Part shown: piece by piece, positions 25,830 to 35,236 of the stretch | Numbering within the stretch: position 1 is the stretch's first letter | Layout: the number at the start of each line of letters is the position of its first letter | Assembly (NCBI GenBank): GCA_963966275.1 | Contig: CAWZYQ010000012.1 | Span: 1-45,127 of the forward strand | Direction: 5' to 3' | Origin: UBA10427 sp003500135 | GTDB lineage: Bacteria; Bacteroidota; Bacteroidia; Cytophagales; Cyclobacteriaceae | Length of the DNA: 45,127 bases | Notes under the pieces: generated by a model | Databases searched by the model: none | Seen by the model: the letters and a program-made list of their open reading frames with translations, nothing else | What the model was told of the DNA's origin: nothing | Program-made: the position numbers and the translations under genes

Positions 25830-26297
25830 ATGCGAAAGGCGAAACCAAAGAAGAGATATATTCTACCTGATCCAAAGTTCAAAGATACTTTGGTAACCAA
25901 GTTTGTTAATCATCTAATGGTAGATGGGAAGAAAAACCTGTCTTTCAACATTTTTTACAATGCACTGAAGATCGTTGAAGACAAATCCGGGGAAAATGGC
26001 CTGGAGGCGTGGAAAAAAGCGCTTAACAACATCATGCCGATGGTAGAAGTAAAAAGCCGTCGCGTAGGGGGCGCTACTTTTCAGGTGCCTATGGAAGTTC
26101 GTCCAGATCGTAAAATAGCGCTGGGTATGCGTTGGATGATTGACTTCTCGAGAAAAAGAGGTGAAAAAACAATGGAGCAACGCCTTGCGGGTGAAATTCT
26201 TGCAGCAGCAAAAGGTGAAGGAGCTGCGGTGAAGAAAAAAGATGATACGCACCGCATGGCTGAAGCGAATAAAGCATTCTCCCATTTCAGGTTTTAA
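25830..26297 (+). CDS. rpsG: 30S ribosomal protein S7
   Basis: S7 starts assembly of the 3' domain of 16S rRNA and lies at the E site. Conserved segments are KFVNHLMVDGKK, VKSRRVGGATFQVPMEV and AEANKAFSHFRF at the C-terminus. Length is 155 aa. It starts five bases after rpsL and ends seven bases before fusA. Confidence 0.98.
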   Translation: MRKAKPKKRYILPDPKFKDTLVTKFVNHLMVDGKKNLSFNIFYNALKIVEDKSGENGLEAWKKALNNIMPMVEVKSRRVGGATFQVPMEVRPDRKIALGMRWMIDFSRKRGEKTMEQRLAGEILAAAKGEGAAVKKKDDTHRMAEANKAFSHFRF

Positions 26298-26304
26298 TTA
26301 AGTA

Positions 26305-28449
26305 ATGGCGACAAAAATTAAAGACTTAAATTATTTGCGGAATGTCGGTATCATGGCTCACATCGATGCCGGTAAAACCACGACTACTGAAAGAATTCTT
26401 TATTACACAGGACTAAGCCATAAAATTGGTGAGGTACACGAAGGAGCTGCTACCATGGACTGGATGGAGCAGGAGCAGGAAAGAGGAATTACAATTACCT
26501 CTGCCGCTACTACCACCTTCTGGAAGTACCCTACCAACCAGGGCCAGCCACTTGAAAATACAGAGGACTTCAGGATTAATATAATCGATACTCCTGGCCA
26601 CGTTGACTTTACCGTTGAAGTAGAACGTTCGCTTCGTGTTCTTGATGGTGCTGTAGCTCTTTTCTGCGCAGTATCAGGAGTTGAGCCCCAGTCAGAAACA
26701 GTTTGGCGTCAGGCTGACAGGTACCGCGTACCACGAATCTGTTTTGTGAATAAAATGGACCGTGCCGGTGCTGACTTTTTCAATGTTGTCGCTGAAATTA
26801 AAGATAAATTAAAAGCAAATCCCGTCCCTCTTCAGGTACCCATTGGTTCCGAAGATAATTTCAAAGGTGTGGTTGATCTTATTACCAACCAGGCAATCGT
26901 ATGGAACGAGGAAGATAAGGGAATGACTTATGAAATTGTTCCCATTCCGGATGATTTGGTTGATACGGTAGAAGAGTGGCGCCAGAAACTGGTAGAAAGC
27001 GTTGCTGAATACGATGACAAACTACTGGAGAAGTTTTTTGAGGATCCGGATAGTATCACAAAAGATGAAATGATGGAGGCCATCCGCAAGGCAGTGATAG
27101 ATATGTCGTTTTCGCCGGTTCTTTGCGGTTCCGCCTTTAAAAATAAAGGAGTACAGGCACTTCTTGACGCAGTTTGTGCTTATTTGCCCTCTCCAAACGA
27201 TCTGCCTCCGGTATCTGGATTAAATCCGGACAGCGAGGAGGAAGAATCTAGATTGCCAAACGATGATCAGCCTTTTGCAGCATTGGCATTTAAAATTGCT
27301 ACTGATCCGTTCGTAGGCCGACTTGCATTTATGAGGGTATACTCAGGTACACTTGATGCCGGTTCGTATGTACACAACATGCGTACAGGTAAAAAAGAGA
27401 GGATTTCGCGCTTGATGCAAATGCACTCGAATAAACAGAATCCTATTAGCACAGTGCACGCCGGTGACATCGCAGCTGCCGTGGGATTTAAAGATATCAA
27501 AACCGGCGATAGCCTTGTAAACGAGAATAAGAAAATCATCCTGGAAGAGATGACTTTCCCAGAGCCGGTTATTGGCTACGCCATAGAGCCTAAAAAACAG
27601 GCAGATGTCGATAAATTAGGTGTGGCTATATCGAAATTAGTTGAAGAAGATCCTACATTGCAGGTTGAAACTAATGAAGAAACTGGTCAGACAGTGCTCC
27701 GTGGAATGGGTGAACTTCACCTGGAAATCATCATTGACCGTCTGAAAAGGGAATTCAAGGTTGAGATCAACCAGGGCGCTCCACAAGTGGCCTACAAAGA
27801 GGCGCTTACCGGTACCGTTGAGCATAAAGAGGTTTACAAAAAGCAAACAGGTGGTAAAGGTAAATTTGCCGATATCGTGTTTGAAATAGGACCACGAGAT
27901 GACGATGATGATAAGGAGAGAAAAGATGGTCTTCAATTTGTAAATAACATTGTAGGTGGTGTGATTCCTAGAGAATTTATACCGGCAATCGAAAAAGGTT
28001 TTAAATCAGCAATGAGCAACGGGCCATTGGCCGGTTATCCTATCGACAATATGAGGGTTCGTTTGTACCACGGTTCCTTCCATGATGTGGATTCGGATTC
28101 TTTGTCGTTTGAAATGGCTGCAAGATTAGGGTTTAAAGACGCCGCCAAGAAATGCGGGCCTCAGATATTGGAACCAATCATGGCCGTAGAGGTGGTAACG
28201 CCAGATGAATACACAGGGCCTGTTACAGGAGACCTTAACAGAAGACGTGGAATTATGAAAGGAATGGATACCAAAGGAGGGGCACAGATCCTGAAATCCG
28301 ATGTCCCATTATCCGAACTTTTCGGTTACGTAACCGACCTTCGAACAATTTCTTCAGGTCGTGCACAAGCAACTTTGACATTTTCACATTATGCTCCTGT
28401 ACCGAACAACCTGGCTGAGGAGATCATTAAAAAAGCAAAAGGCGAGTAA
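26305..28449 (+). CDS. fusA: elongation factor G
   Basis: EF-G drives translocation and, with RRF, ribosome recycling. G1 is AHIDAGKT at residues 18-25, followed by the switch part ERGITITSAATT, G3 (DTPGHVDF) and G4 (NKMD). Domains II-V follow (GDIAAAVGFKDIKTGD, LHLEIIIDRLKREF, then the domain IV tip). An acidic insertion RDDDDDKERKDG lies in domain IV. At 714 aa, next to rpsG and before rpsJ, it is the housekeeping copy. Confidence 0.98.
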   Translation: MATKIKDLNYLRNVGIMAHIDAGKTTTTERILYYTGLSHKIGEVHEGAATMDWMEQEQERGITITSAATTTFWKYPTNQGQPLENTEDFRINIIDTPGHVDFTVEVERSLRVLDGAVALFCAVSGVEPQSETVWRQADRYRVPRICFVNKMDRAGADFFNVVAEIKDKLKANPVPLQVPIGSEDNFKGVVDLITNQAIVWNEEDKGMTYEIVPIPDDLVDTVEEWRQKLVESVAEYDDKLLEKFFEDPDSITKDEMMEAIRKAVIDMSFSPVLCGSAFKNKGVQALLDAVCAYLPSPNDLPPVSGLNPDSEEEESRLPNDDQPFAALAFKIATDPFVGRLAFMRVYSGTLDAGSYVHNMRTGKKERISRLMQMHSNKQNPISTVHAGDIAAAVGFKDIKTGDSLVNENKKIILEEMTFPEPVIGYAIEPKKQADVDKLGVAISKLVEEDPTLQVETNEETGQTVLRGMGELHLEIIIDRLKREFKVEINQGAPQVAYKEALTGTVEHKEVYKKQTGGKGKFADIVFEIGPRDDDDDKERKDGLQFVNNIVGGVIPREFIPAIEKGFKSAMSNGPLAGYPIDNMRVRLYHGSFHDVDSDSLSFEMAARLGFKDAAKKCGPQILEPIMAVEVVTPDEYTGPVTGDLNRRRGIMKGMDTKGGAQILKSDVPLSELFGYVTDLRTISSGRAQATLTFSHYAPVPNNLAEEIIKKAKGE

Positions 28450-28463
28450 AAAATTGTAAGAAT

Positions 28464-28769
28464 ATGACTCAGAATATAAGAATAAAATTAAAATCATACG
28501 ATCACAACTTGGTGGACAAGTCATCAGAAAAGATCGTAAAAGCTGTTAAAACCACAGGAGCTGTAGTAAGTGGTCCAATCCCTTTACCAACTAAGAAGGA
28601 ATACTTTACGGTTTTGCGTTCACCACATGTGAATAAAAAATCTCGTGAACAGTTTCAGTTGTTCACCTATAAGCGAATGGTTGATATTTACTCCAACAGT
28701 GCGAAAACAGTTGATGCACTTATGAAGCTTGAGCTTCCAAGTGGAGTAGATGTAGAAATTAAAGTTTGA
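28464..28769 (+). CDS. rpsJ: 30S ribosomal protein S10 (NusE)
   Basis: S10 is both a 30S head protein and the NusB partner in antitermination. RIKLKSYDHNLVDKS, GPIPLPTKKEYFTVLRSPHVNKKS and the C-terminal LPSGVDVEIKV are typical. Length is 101 aa. Here it ends the str-type transcript, because a terminator and new promoter separate it from rplC. Confidence 0.98.
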   Translation: MTQNIRIKLKSYDHNLVDKSSEKIVKAVKTTGAVVSGPIPLPTKKEYFTVLRSPHVNKKSREQFQLFTYKRMVDIYSNSAKTVDALMKLELPSGVDVEIKV

Positions 28770-28790
28770 CATAGGATTATTGAATATAGT

Positions 28791-28821
28791 AAGGAACCAG
28801 TGTACGTTGGTTCCTTTTTTT
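28791..28821 (+). terminator. intrinsic terminator between rpsJ and rplC
   Basis: A perfect nine-pair stem joins AAGGAACCA (28791-28799) and TGGTTCCTT (28808-28816) around an eight-base loop, followed by a T-run to 28821. Confidence 0.85.
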
Positions 28822-28851
28822 GTGTCATTGGGAGTAAAAGTTTAAGGAACG

Positions 28852-28882
28852 TTTGTTAAGCGCCAAATTTTTACTACCTTTG
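28852..28882 (+). promoter_or_regulatory. promoter of the rplC-led ribosomal protein unit
   Basis: TTTG at 28852-28855 and TACCTTTG at 28875-28882 are separated by 19 bases, matching the rpsL promoter almost exactly. The start would be near 28889. In the leader, TCCG (28916-28919) can pair with CGGA (28931-28934), which touches the ATG of rplC. Confidence 0.8.
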
Positions 28883-28934
28883 CACTCCTATTTTTAGAGG
28901 GCTATTATAGTATGCTCCGAAAAATTATAACGGA

Positions 28935-29567
28935 ATGTCTGGAATTATAGGTAAAAAAATCGGAATGACTAGTGTCTACAGTGCCGATGGACGAAATGTC
29001 GCATGCACAGTGATAGAAGCTGGTCCTTGTGTTGTCACACAAGTAAGAAATGATGACGTAGATGGGTACAATGCCATTCAGTTAGCATATGGTGAGCGTA
29101 AGCCGAAAAATACGCCGAAGGCATTGTTGGGCCACTTTAAAAAGGCGAATACCACGCCAAAACGCAAAGTGGTCGAATTCAGGCACTTCAGGGCTGATGT
29201 GGGACATGAGGTGTCACTGGGCCAGGAGGTAATCCTGAAAGATGTATTTGCAGAAGGAGACTTTGTAGATGTGGTAGGCGCTTCTAAAGGTAAAGGTTTT
29301 CAAGGTGTTGTTAAACGACACAACTTTAGTGGTGTGGGAGAGCAAACCCATGGCCAGCACAACAGGCTAAGGGCGCCGGGCGCTATTGGAGCCTGTTCAT
29401 TCCCATCCAGGGTATTCAAGGGCCTTAAAATGGCTGGTCGCACCGGAGGAAAACGTGTGAAAATCACCAACCTTCAAGTGGTCAAGATCCTTCCTGAGAA
29501 AAACGTAGTTTTGGTAAGTGGTTCAGTACCGGGAGCCAAAAATTCATTTGTAATCCTAGAGAAATAA
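28935..29567 (+). CDS. rplC: 50S ribosomal protein L3
   Basis: L3 is an early assembly protein whose loop reaches the peptidyl transferase centre. The start IIGKKIGMTSVYSADG and the loop GEQTHGQHNRLRAPGAIG, with the glutamine that is methylated in E. coli, are present. Length is 210 aa. It is the first gene of its own transcript rather than following rpsJ directly. Confidence 0.98.
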   Translation: MSGIIGKKIGMTSVYSADGRNVACTVIEAGPCVVTQVRNDDVDGYNAIQLAYGERKPKNTPKALLGHFKKANTTPKRKVVEFRHFRADVGHEVSLGQEVILKDVFAEGDFVDVVGASKGKGFQGVVKRHNFSGVGEQTHGQHNRLRAPGAIGACSFPSRVFKGLKMAGRTGGKRVKITNLQVVKILPEKNVVLVSGSVPGAKNSFVILEK

Positions 29568-29571
29568 GAAA

Positions 29572-30198
29572 ATGGATATTGCAGTATTGAATATAAAAGG
29601 TGAAGATACAGGTAGGAAGGTAAGCCTTACAGATGATATTTTTGGTATCGAGCCAAATGATCATGCAATCTACCTGGATGTAAAGCAATATTTGGCCAAG
29701 CAACGACAAGGTACACACAAAACCAAGGAACGTGCTGAAATAACCGGATCTACTAAAAAGATCAAACGTCAAAAAGGTACGGGTACTGCTCGTGCAGGTA
29801 GTATCAAATCACCAATATTTCGTGGTGGTGGCCGGGCATTCGGGCCAAGGCCACGTAACTACAGCTTTAAGCTAAATAAAAAGGTGAAACAACTGGCACG
29901 TAAATCAGCCCTTTCCTACAAGGCCAAGGCTAAGGAGGTATTTGTTTTAGAAAACTTCGATATGGAGGCGCCCAAAACAAAGGAATATCAAAATGTTCTA
30001 CAAAGCCTGAAGCTTATCGATAAGAAGACACTCGTGGTGTTGGATACACCTAACAAAAATGTGTACTTGTCGAGCAGAAACCTGAAAAATAGCAAAGTAA
30101 GTACCGTAGATGAGATGAATACTTACGCTATTTTAAATGCCGACTCTGTGATTTTTGCAGAAGGCTCTGTTGAAAAGATTCAAAACATTTTGAAATAG
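29572..30198 (+). CDS. rplD: 50S ribosomal protein L4
   Basis: L4 lines the exit tunnel. The tunnel loop is seen as KRQKGTGTARAGSIKSP followed by GGGRAFGP, with no obvious change of the kind linked to macrolide resistance. Length is 208 aa. In gamma-proteobacteria L4 controls the S10 operon through a leader; no such structure is recognised here. Confidence 0.98.
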   Translation: MDIAVLNIKGEDTGRKVSLTDDIFGIEPNDHAIYLDVKQYLAKQRQGTHKTKERAEITGSTKKIKRQKGTGTARAGSIKSPIFRGGGRAFGPRPRNYSFKLNKKVKQLARKSALSYKAKAKEVFVLENFDMEAPKTKEYQNVLQSLKLIDKKTLVVLDTPNKNVYLSSRNLKNSKVSTVDEMNTYAILNADSVIFAEGSVEKIQNILK

Positions 30199-30204
30199 AG
30201 AACC

Positions 30205-30492
30205 ATGAGTGTATTAGTAAGACCATTGGTTACTGAAAAAGTATCAGGGCTCAACGAAAAAGGAAAATATGGCTTTGTGGTAGAAAGATCTGCCAACAAA
30301 GTTGAGATTAAGAAAGCCGTTGAGAAAATGTACGGTGTAACGGTAGAGCAGGTGAATACTATAAACTACCAGGGAAAAATGAAATCCCGATACACCAAAT
30401 CAAGAGTGATTACCGGTAAAACCCCGGCATATAAAAAAGCTATTGTTACGGTAGCGGAAGGGGAAGTAATCGATTTTTACAGCAACATTTAA
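30205..30492 (+). CDS. rplW: 50S ribosomal protein L23
   Basis: L23 sits at the tunnel exit and docks trigger factor and SRP. The start VLVRPLVTEKVSGLNEKGKY and the central VEIKKAVEKMYGVTVEQVNT are typical. Length is 95 aa. It starts six bases after rplD. Confidence 0.98.
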   Translation: MSVLVRPLVTEKVSGLNEKGKYGFVVERSANKVEIKKAVEKMYGVTVEQVNTINYQGKMKSRYTKSRVITGKTPAYKKAIVTVAEGEVIDFYSNI

Positions 30493-30504
30493 TGAAGATT
30501 AAAG

Positions 30505-31322
<818 letters not shown>

Positions 31323-31323
<1 letters not shown>

Positions 31324-31601
31324 TGGCAAGATCACTTAAAAAAGGACCATATATAGATTTCCGTCTAGAAAAGAAAGTAGACGCAATGAATGATTCCGGA
31401 AAGAAGTCTGTTATTAAAACCTGGTCAAGAAGGTCAATGATTTCCCCGGATTTTGTGGGACACACTTTTGCCGTCCACAATGGCAACAAGTTCATCCCTG
31501 TTTATGTCACTGAAAACATGGTAGGTCATAAATTTGGTGAATTTGCCCCCACCAGAAACTTCAGAGGCCATATCTCTAAAAAAGACAAAGGTAAAAGGTA
31601 A
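31323..31601 (+). CDS. rpsS: 30S ribosomal protein S19
   Basis: S19 is a 30S head protein near the A site and pairs with S13. ARSLKKGPYIDFRLEKKV, WSRRSMISPDFVGHTFAVHNG and the tail FAPTRNFRGHISKKDKGKR are typical. Length is 92 aa. The ATG overlaps the rplB stop by one base. Confidence 0.98.
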
Positions 31602-31606
31602 AAGAA

Positions 31607-31999
31607 ATGGAAGCAGTTGCAAAATTGAACAATGTGCCTACTTCCCCTAGGAAGATGAGAATGGTAGCTGATTTAATTAGGGGTCAAAAGGTAAACAAAG
31701 CGCTAAGCATATTAAAGTACGAACCCAAAGAGGGTGCAGCAAGGCTCGAAAAGCTACTCCTTTCGGCTATTTCAAACTGGCAGAATGCCAATGAGGATGC
31801 CAATCTGGAAGAGGCAAATCTCTTTATCAAAGAGATCAAAGTAGATGGAGCAAGGGCGCTCAAAAGATTACGTCCTGCACCTCAGGGTAGAGCACATAGG
31901 ATCAGAAAAAGATCTAATCATGTAACATTGGTTATTGACAGCGCAAACGCTCCGGTAGCTGAGGCAACAGAATCTAATGAAACTAAAGACACTGAATAG
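31607..31999 (+). CDS. rplV: 50S ribosomal protein L22
   Basis: L22 spans the 50S shell and narrows the exit tunnel. VPTSPRKMRMVADLIRG and the tunnel-loop end RPAPQGRAHRIRKRSNHVTL are intact. The last ~18 residues (after VIDSAN) form an acidic, Thr/Glu-rich tail absent from the 110-residue E. coli protein; length here is 130 aa. The tail may lie on the outer surface. Confidence 0.97.
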   Translation: MEAVAKLNNVPTSPRKMRMVADLIRGQKVNKALSILKYEPKEGAARLEKLLLSAISNWQNANEDANLEEANLFIKEIKVDGARALKRLRPAPQGRAHRIRKRSNHVTLVIDSANAPVAEATESNETKDTE

Positions 32000-32002
32000 A
32001 AC

Positions 32003-32716
32003 ATGGGACAAAAAGTAAATCCAACAGGTCTTCGTTTGGGAATCATCAGAGGATGGGATTCCAACTGGTATGGTGGAAACGACTTCTCTGATAAATTGAT
32101 AGAGGACCAGAAGATTCGGGAATATATTCGCGCTCGTATTCCAAAAGGTGGTATTTCAAAAATCATCATCGAGCGAACCCTTAAAAGAATCACCCTGACT
32201 ATTCATACTGCACGTCCGGGAGTAGTGATCGGAAAAGGCGGGTCTGAAGTAGATAAAATCAAAGAAGAGTTAAAAAAACTCACGGGAAAAGATGTTCAGA
32301 TCAACATTTTCGAAATTAAAAGGCCTGAAATAGATGCCAAGCTCGTAGGTGAGTCAATTGCACAACAGTTACAGGCTAGGATATCTTACCGACGTGCCAT
32401 GAAACAAGCCATTTCATCGGCCATGCGTGTTGGCGCACAGGGTATCAAGATCAAAGTATCCGGTCGTTTGGGAGGCGCTGAAATGGCACGTGTTGAGCAG
32501 TATAAAGAAGGTAGAATTCCTTTGCACACGCTTCGTGCTGATATCGATTATGCTATTTCTGAAGCCAAAACAGTATACGGGATCATTGGCATAAAAGTAT
32601 GGATATTCAAAGGCGAGGTTTATGGGAAAAGAGACCTCTCTCCAAACGTAGGTGCACCCGGACAAAGCGGTGGCGGTCGAAAAAGAGGAGACATGCCAAA
32701 GCGTAAAAGAAGATAG
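32003..32716 (+). CDS. rpsC: 30S ribosomal protein S3
   Basis: S3 lines the mRNA entry channel and helps unwind mRNA. MGQKVNPTGLRLGIIRGW, the KH-domain motif VVIGKGGSEVDKIKEEL, and SGRLGGAEMARVE are conserved. The C-terminus is basic (GGGRKRGDMPKRKRR). Length is 237 aa. It starts three bases after rplV. Confidence 0.98.
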   Translation: MGQKVNPTGLRLGIIRGWDSNWYGGNDFSDKLIEDQKIREYIRARIPKGGISKIIIERTLKRITLTIHTARPGVVIGKGGSEVDKIKEELKKLTGKDVQINIFEIKRPEIDAKLVGESIAQQLQARISYRRAMKQAISSAMRVGAQGIKIKVSGRLGGAEMARVEQYKEGRIPLHTLRADIDYAISEAKTVYGIIGIKVWIFKGEVYGKRDLSPNVGAPGQSGGGRKRGDMPKRKRR

Positions 32717-32741
32717 TCACGACAGGTAAAATTTTAGAGCA

Positions 32742-33161
32742 ATGTTACAGCCTAAAAGAACAAAGTTTAGAAGAAAACAAAAAGGTAGAATAAAGGGGAT
32801 TGCCCAGAGAGGGCACACCATTGCGTTTGGTTCTTTTGCATTAAAAGCACTAGAGCCAGGCTGGATAACCTCTCGCCAACTGGAGGCTGCTCGTGTAGCC
32901 GTCACAAGAGAAATGAAAAGGGAAGGCCAGGTCTGGATACGTGTATTCCCCGATAAACCAATTACCAAAAAGCCTGCAGAGGTCCGTATGGGTAAAGGTA
33001 AAGGAGCTCCTGAGTATTGGGTGGCCGTGGTAAAGCCAGGTACAATCATATTTGAATCTGGTGGAATCAATAAAAATGTGGCGCAGGAGTCATTGCGATT
33101 GGCCGCTCAAAAGCTCCCGATCAGAACTCAATTTGTGGTAAGAAGAGACTACGTAGAATAA
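32742..33161 (+). CDS. rplP: 50S ribosomal protein L16
   Basis: L16 contacts A-site tRNA in the 50S. MLQPKRTKFRRKQKGRIKG, the segment RVFPDKPITKKPAEVRMGKG and KGAPEYWVAVVKPG are typical. Length is 139 aa. rpmC starts one base after its stop. Confidence 0.98.
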   Translation: MLQPKRTKFRRKQKGRIKGIAQRGHTIAFGSFALKALEPGWITSRQLEAARVAVTREMKREGQVWIRVFPDKPITKKPAEVRMGKGKGAPEYWVAVVKPGTIIFESGGINKNVAQESLRLAAQKLPIRTQFVVRRDYVE

Positions 33162-33162
33162 T

Positions 33163-33360
33163 ATGAAAAATAGCGAATTAACATCTTTGACAATGGAAGA
33201 GCTTCATAACCGCTTGTTGTCGGAGAGAGAACAACTGCAAAAACTGAAGTTTGCACATGCTATTTCTCCTATTGAGAATCCTATGAAGATCAAGGAGACG
33301 AGAAAAACAATAGCCAGGATCCTTTCTGTGATCAATAATAAGGAGCAGTCAAAAGGTTAA
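33163..33360 (+). CDS. rpmC: 50S ribosomal protein L29
   Basis: L29 is a helical hairpin near the tunnel exit. MKNSELTSLTMEELHNRL, EQLQKLKFAHAISPIENP and IKETRKTIARILSVIN match the family. Length is 65 aa. It sits between rplP and rpsQ with gaps of one and three bases. Confidence 0.97.
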   Translation: MKNSELTSLTMEELHNRLLSEREQLQKLKFAHAISPIENPMKIKETRKTIARILSVINNKEQSKG

Positions 33361-33363
33361 GAA

Positions 33364-33621
33364 ATGGAAAAGAGAAATCTTAGAAAAGAAAGAATAGGTA
33401 AGGTGATCAGCAATAAAATGGACAAGTCCATAGTTATTGCTGTTGAACGAAAAGTAAAACACCCTATCTATGGAAAATTCGTACGGCTCACCAAAAAACT
33501 CGTTGCCCATGACGAGGCCAACGACTGCGGTGTTGGCGATACCGTACGTGTCATGGAAACTCGTCCTTTGAGTAAAAGGAAACGTTGGAGATTAGTACAA
33601 GTATTAGAAAGAGCCAAATAA
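33364..33621 (+). CDS. rpsQ: 30S ribosomal protein S17
   Basis: S17 is an OB-fold primary binder of the 16S 5' domain. RKERIGKVISNKMDKSIVIA, KHPIYGKFVRLTKKL and GDTVRVMETRPLSKRKRW are conserved. Length is 85 aa. rplN starts one base after the stop. Confidence 0.98.
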   Translation: MEKRNLRKERIGKVISNKMDKSIVIAVERKVKHPIYGKFVRLTKKLVAHDEANDCGVGDTVRVMETRPLSKRKRWRLVQVLERAK

Positions 33622-33622
33622 G

Positions 33623-33991
33623 ATGATACAACAAGAATCACGCCTCTCAGTCGCCGATAACAGCGGAGCAAAAGAGGTTCTTTGTATAAAAGTGTTAGGT
33701 GGTACCGGTAAGCGGTATGCTTCTATTGGTGATAAAATCGTTGTCACTGTAAAATCGGCATTGTCATCTAGCGCAATGAAAAAGGGTACTGTATCAAAAG
33801 CTGTTGTGGTCAGAACCAAAAAAGAAGTAAGGCGCAAAGACGGTTCTTACATTCGATTCGAAGATAATGCCGCTGTTTTGCTAGGGGCTAACGATGAGCC
33901 CAGGGGTACTCGTATATTCGGGCCAGTAGCCAGAGAATTGCGCGAAAAGCAATTCATGAAAATTGTTTCACTAGCGCCTGAAGTACTTTAA
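33623..33991 (+). CDS. rplN: 50S ribosomal protein L14
   Basis: L14 forms an inter-subunit bridge and binds the silencing factor RsfS. IQQESRLSVADNSGAKEVLC, RRKDGSYIRFEDNAAVLL and ARELREKQFMKIVSLAPEVL are typical. Length is 122 aa. Confidence 0.98.
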   Translation: MIQQESRLSVADNSGAKEVLCIKVLGGTGKRYASIGDKIVVTVKSALSSSAMKKGTVSKAVVVRTKKEVRRKDGSYIRFEDNAAVLLGANDEPRGTRIFGPVARELREKQFMKIVSLAPEVL

Positions 33992-34003
33992 ACATTGAGA
34001 ATT

Positions 34004-34342
34004 ATGAAAAGTCGCCCAAGTAAACTCCACATAAAAAAAGATGATACGGTAGTGATCATCGCTGGAGAAGATATCGGGAAAAAAGGCAAAGTGCTGGAGG
34101 TATTTCCGGCAAAAAAACGTGCCATAGTGGAAGGGGCAAATATGGTGACCAAGCATATCAAAACATCTGCTTCCAATCCTAACGGTGGAATTGAGCAGGC
34201 AGAAGCTCCTATCCATATTAGCAATCTTAAGTTAGTTGACCCTGCATCAGGAGAGCCTACCAGGGTAGGCAGAAAAGCTGATGACAAAGGGAAGCTACAA
34301 AGGTATTCAAAGAAAACCGGTGAAATAATAAAAAATGGCTAA
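34004..34342 (+). CDS. rplX: 50S ribosomal protein L24
   Basis: L24 is an early assembly protein with a KOW domain. KLHIKKDDTVVIIAGEDIGK and KVLEVFPAKKRAIVEGANM are conserved. The ATG at 34004 gives 112 aa and the usual N-terminus MKSRPSKLHIKK; a TTG nine bases earlier is in frame but less likely. The stop overlaps the rplE start by eight bases. Confidence 0.97.
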   Translation: MKSRPSKLHIKKDDTVVIIAGEDIGKKGKVLEVFPAKKRAIVEGANMVTKHIKTSASNPNGGIEQAEAPIHISNLKLVDPASGEPTRVGRKADDKGKLQRYSKKTGEIIKNG

Positions 34343-34883
34343 TCCAAGATTAAAATTGAAATATCACGAAGAGATTGTTCCTCAACTAAAGGAAAAATTT
34401 CAGTACAAGACCGTGATGGAAGTGCCCCGAATTATGAAAATCACCATAAACAAGGGGATAGGCGCCGCAGTAGCAGACAAAAAATTAGTGGATCAGGGTG
34501 TTGAAGAACTCACAACAATCACCGGTCAGAAAGCAGTGCCTACCATAGCCAAAAATTCTATCTCAAACTTTAAGTTAAGAGAGGGAATGCCTATTGGAGC
34601 CAAGGTAACTCTGCGCGGTGAAAGGATGTATGAGTTTCTGGACAGGTTAATGAATATCGCCCTGCCACGTGTACGTGACTTCCGCGGTATAAACGATAAA
34701 GGTTTCGATGGCCGAGGCAACTATACCCTTGGTGTCAAAGAGCAAATTATATTCCCTGAGATAAGTATTGAAAAAGTAAATAAGATCTCAGGTATGAATA
34801 TCACATTTGTAACCAATGCCAAAACCGATGAAGAAAGTTACGAGCTTTTGAAAGCTTTTGGTTTACCATTTGCAAACAAATAA
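34335..34883 (+). CDS. rplE: 50S ribosomal protein L5
   Basis: L5 binds 5S rRNA and contacts P-site tRNA. VMEVPRIMKITINKGIG, KNSISNFKLREGMPIGAKVT and FDGRGNYTLGVKEQIIFPEI are typical. Length is 182 aa. The start lies inside the last codons of rplX. Confidence 0.98.
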   Translation: MANPRLKLKYHEEIVPQLKEKFQYKTVMEVPRIMKITINKGIGAAVADKKLVDQGVEELTTITGQKAVPTIAKNSISNFKLREGMPIGAKVTLRGERMYEFLDRLMNIALPRVRDFRGINDKGFDGRGNYTLGVKEQIIFPEISIEKVNKISGMNITFVTNAKTDEESYELLKAFGLPFANK

Positions 34884-34894
34884 ATGATATTATA

Positions 34895-35164
34895 ATGGCA
34901 AGACAATCCATAATAGCCAGAGAAAGAAAAAGAGCCCGATTAGTTGCCAAATACGCCGAAAAGAGAGCTAAGCTCAAAGCAGAAGGAGACTATGTTGGCC
35001 TGGACAAATTACCAAGAAATTCCTCACCTGTTCGTAAACACAACCGATGCAAAATGACAGGACGGCCTAAAGGTTATATGAGGAAATTTGGCGTTTCAAG
35101 GGTAACATTTCGCGAAATGGCTTCCGAAGGAAAAATACCTGGCGTGACTAAAGCAAGCTGGTAA
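34895..35164 (+). CDS. rpsN: 30S ribosomal protein S14, zinc-free type
   Basis: S14 belongs to the 30S head. This 89-residue form has a single Cys (NRCKMTGRPKG) and lacks the CxxC pairs of the short zinc-binding type. GRPKGYMRKFGVSRVTFREM is the family signature. The following 72-base gap carries a probable promoter, so rpsN may close the rplC-led transcript or lie upstream of an internal start. Confidence 0.97.
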   Translation: MARQSIIARERKRARLVAKYAEKRAKLKAEGDYVGLDKLPRNSSPVRKHNRCKMTGRPKGYMRKFGVSRVTFREMASEGKIPGVTKASW

Positions 35165-35171
35165 CGAAAGT

Positions 35172-35202
35172 TTTTATAATTCAATTTAATATACTATCTT
35201 TG
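35172..35202 (+). promoter_or_regulatory. probable internal promoter before rpsH
   Basis: TATCTTTG at 35195-35202 is a full TAnnTTTG match followed by CA, as in the rpsL and rplC promoters. The -33 position reads TTTT rather than TTTG (35172-35175, spacing 19). The start would be near 35209, about 28 bases before rpsH. No terminator is seen upstream, so it probably adds to read-through. Confidence 0.6.
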
Positions 35203-35236
35203 CAGGCCATTTGGCAAAGAGATAAATATTGGGAAC

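Noticed and set aside
33995..34003. A TTG start for rplX.
   Set aside because: The ATG at 34004 gives the normal L24 N-terminus; the TTG adds three residues without family support.
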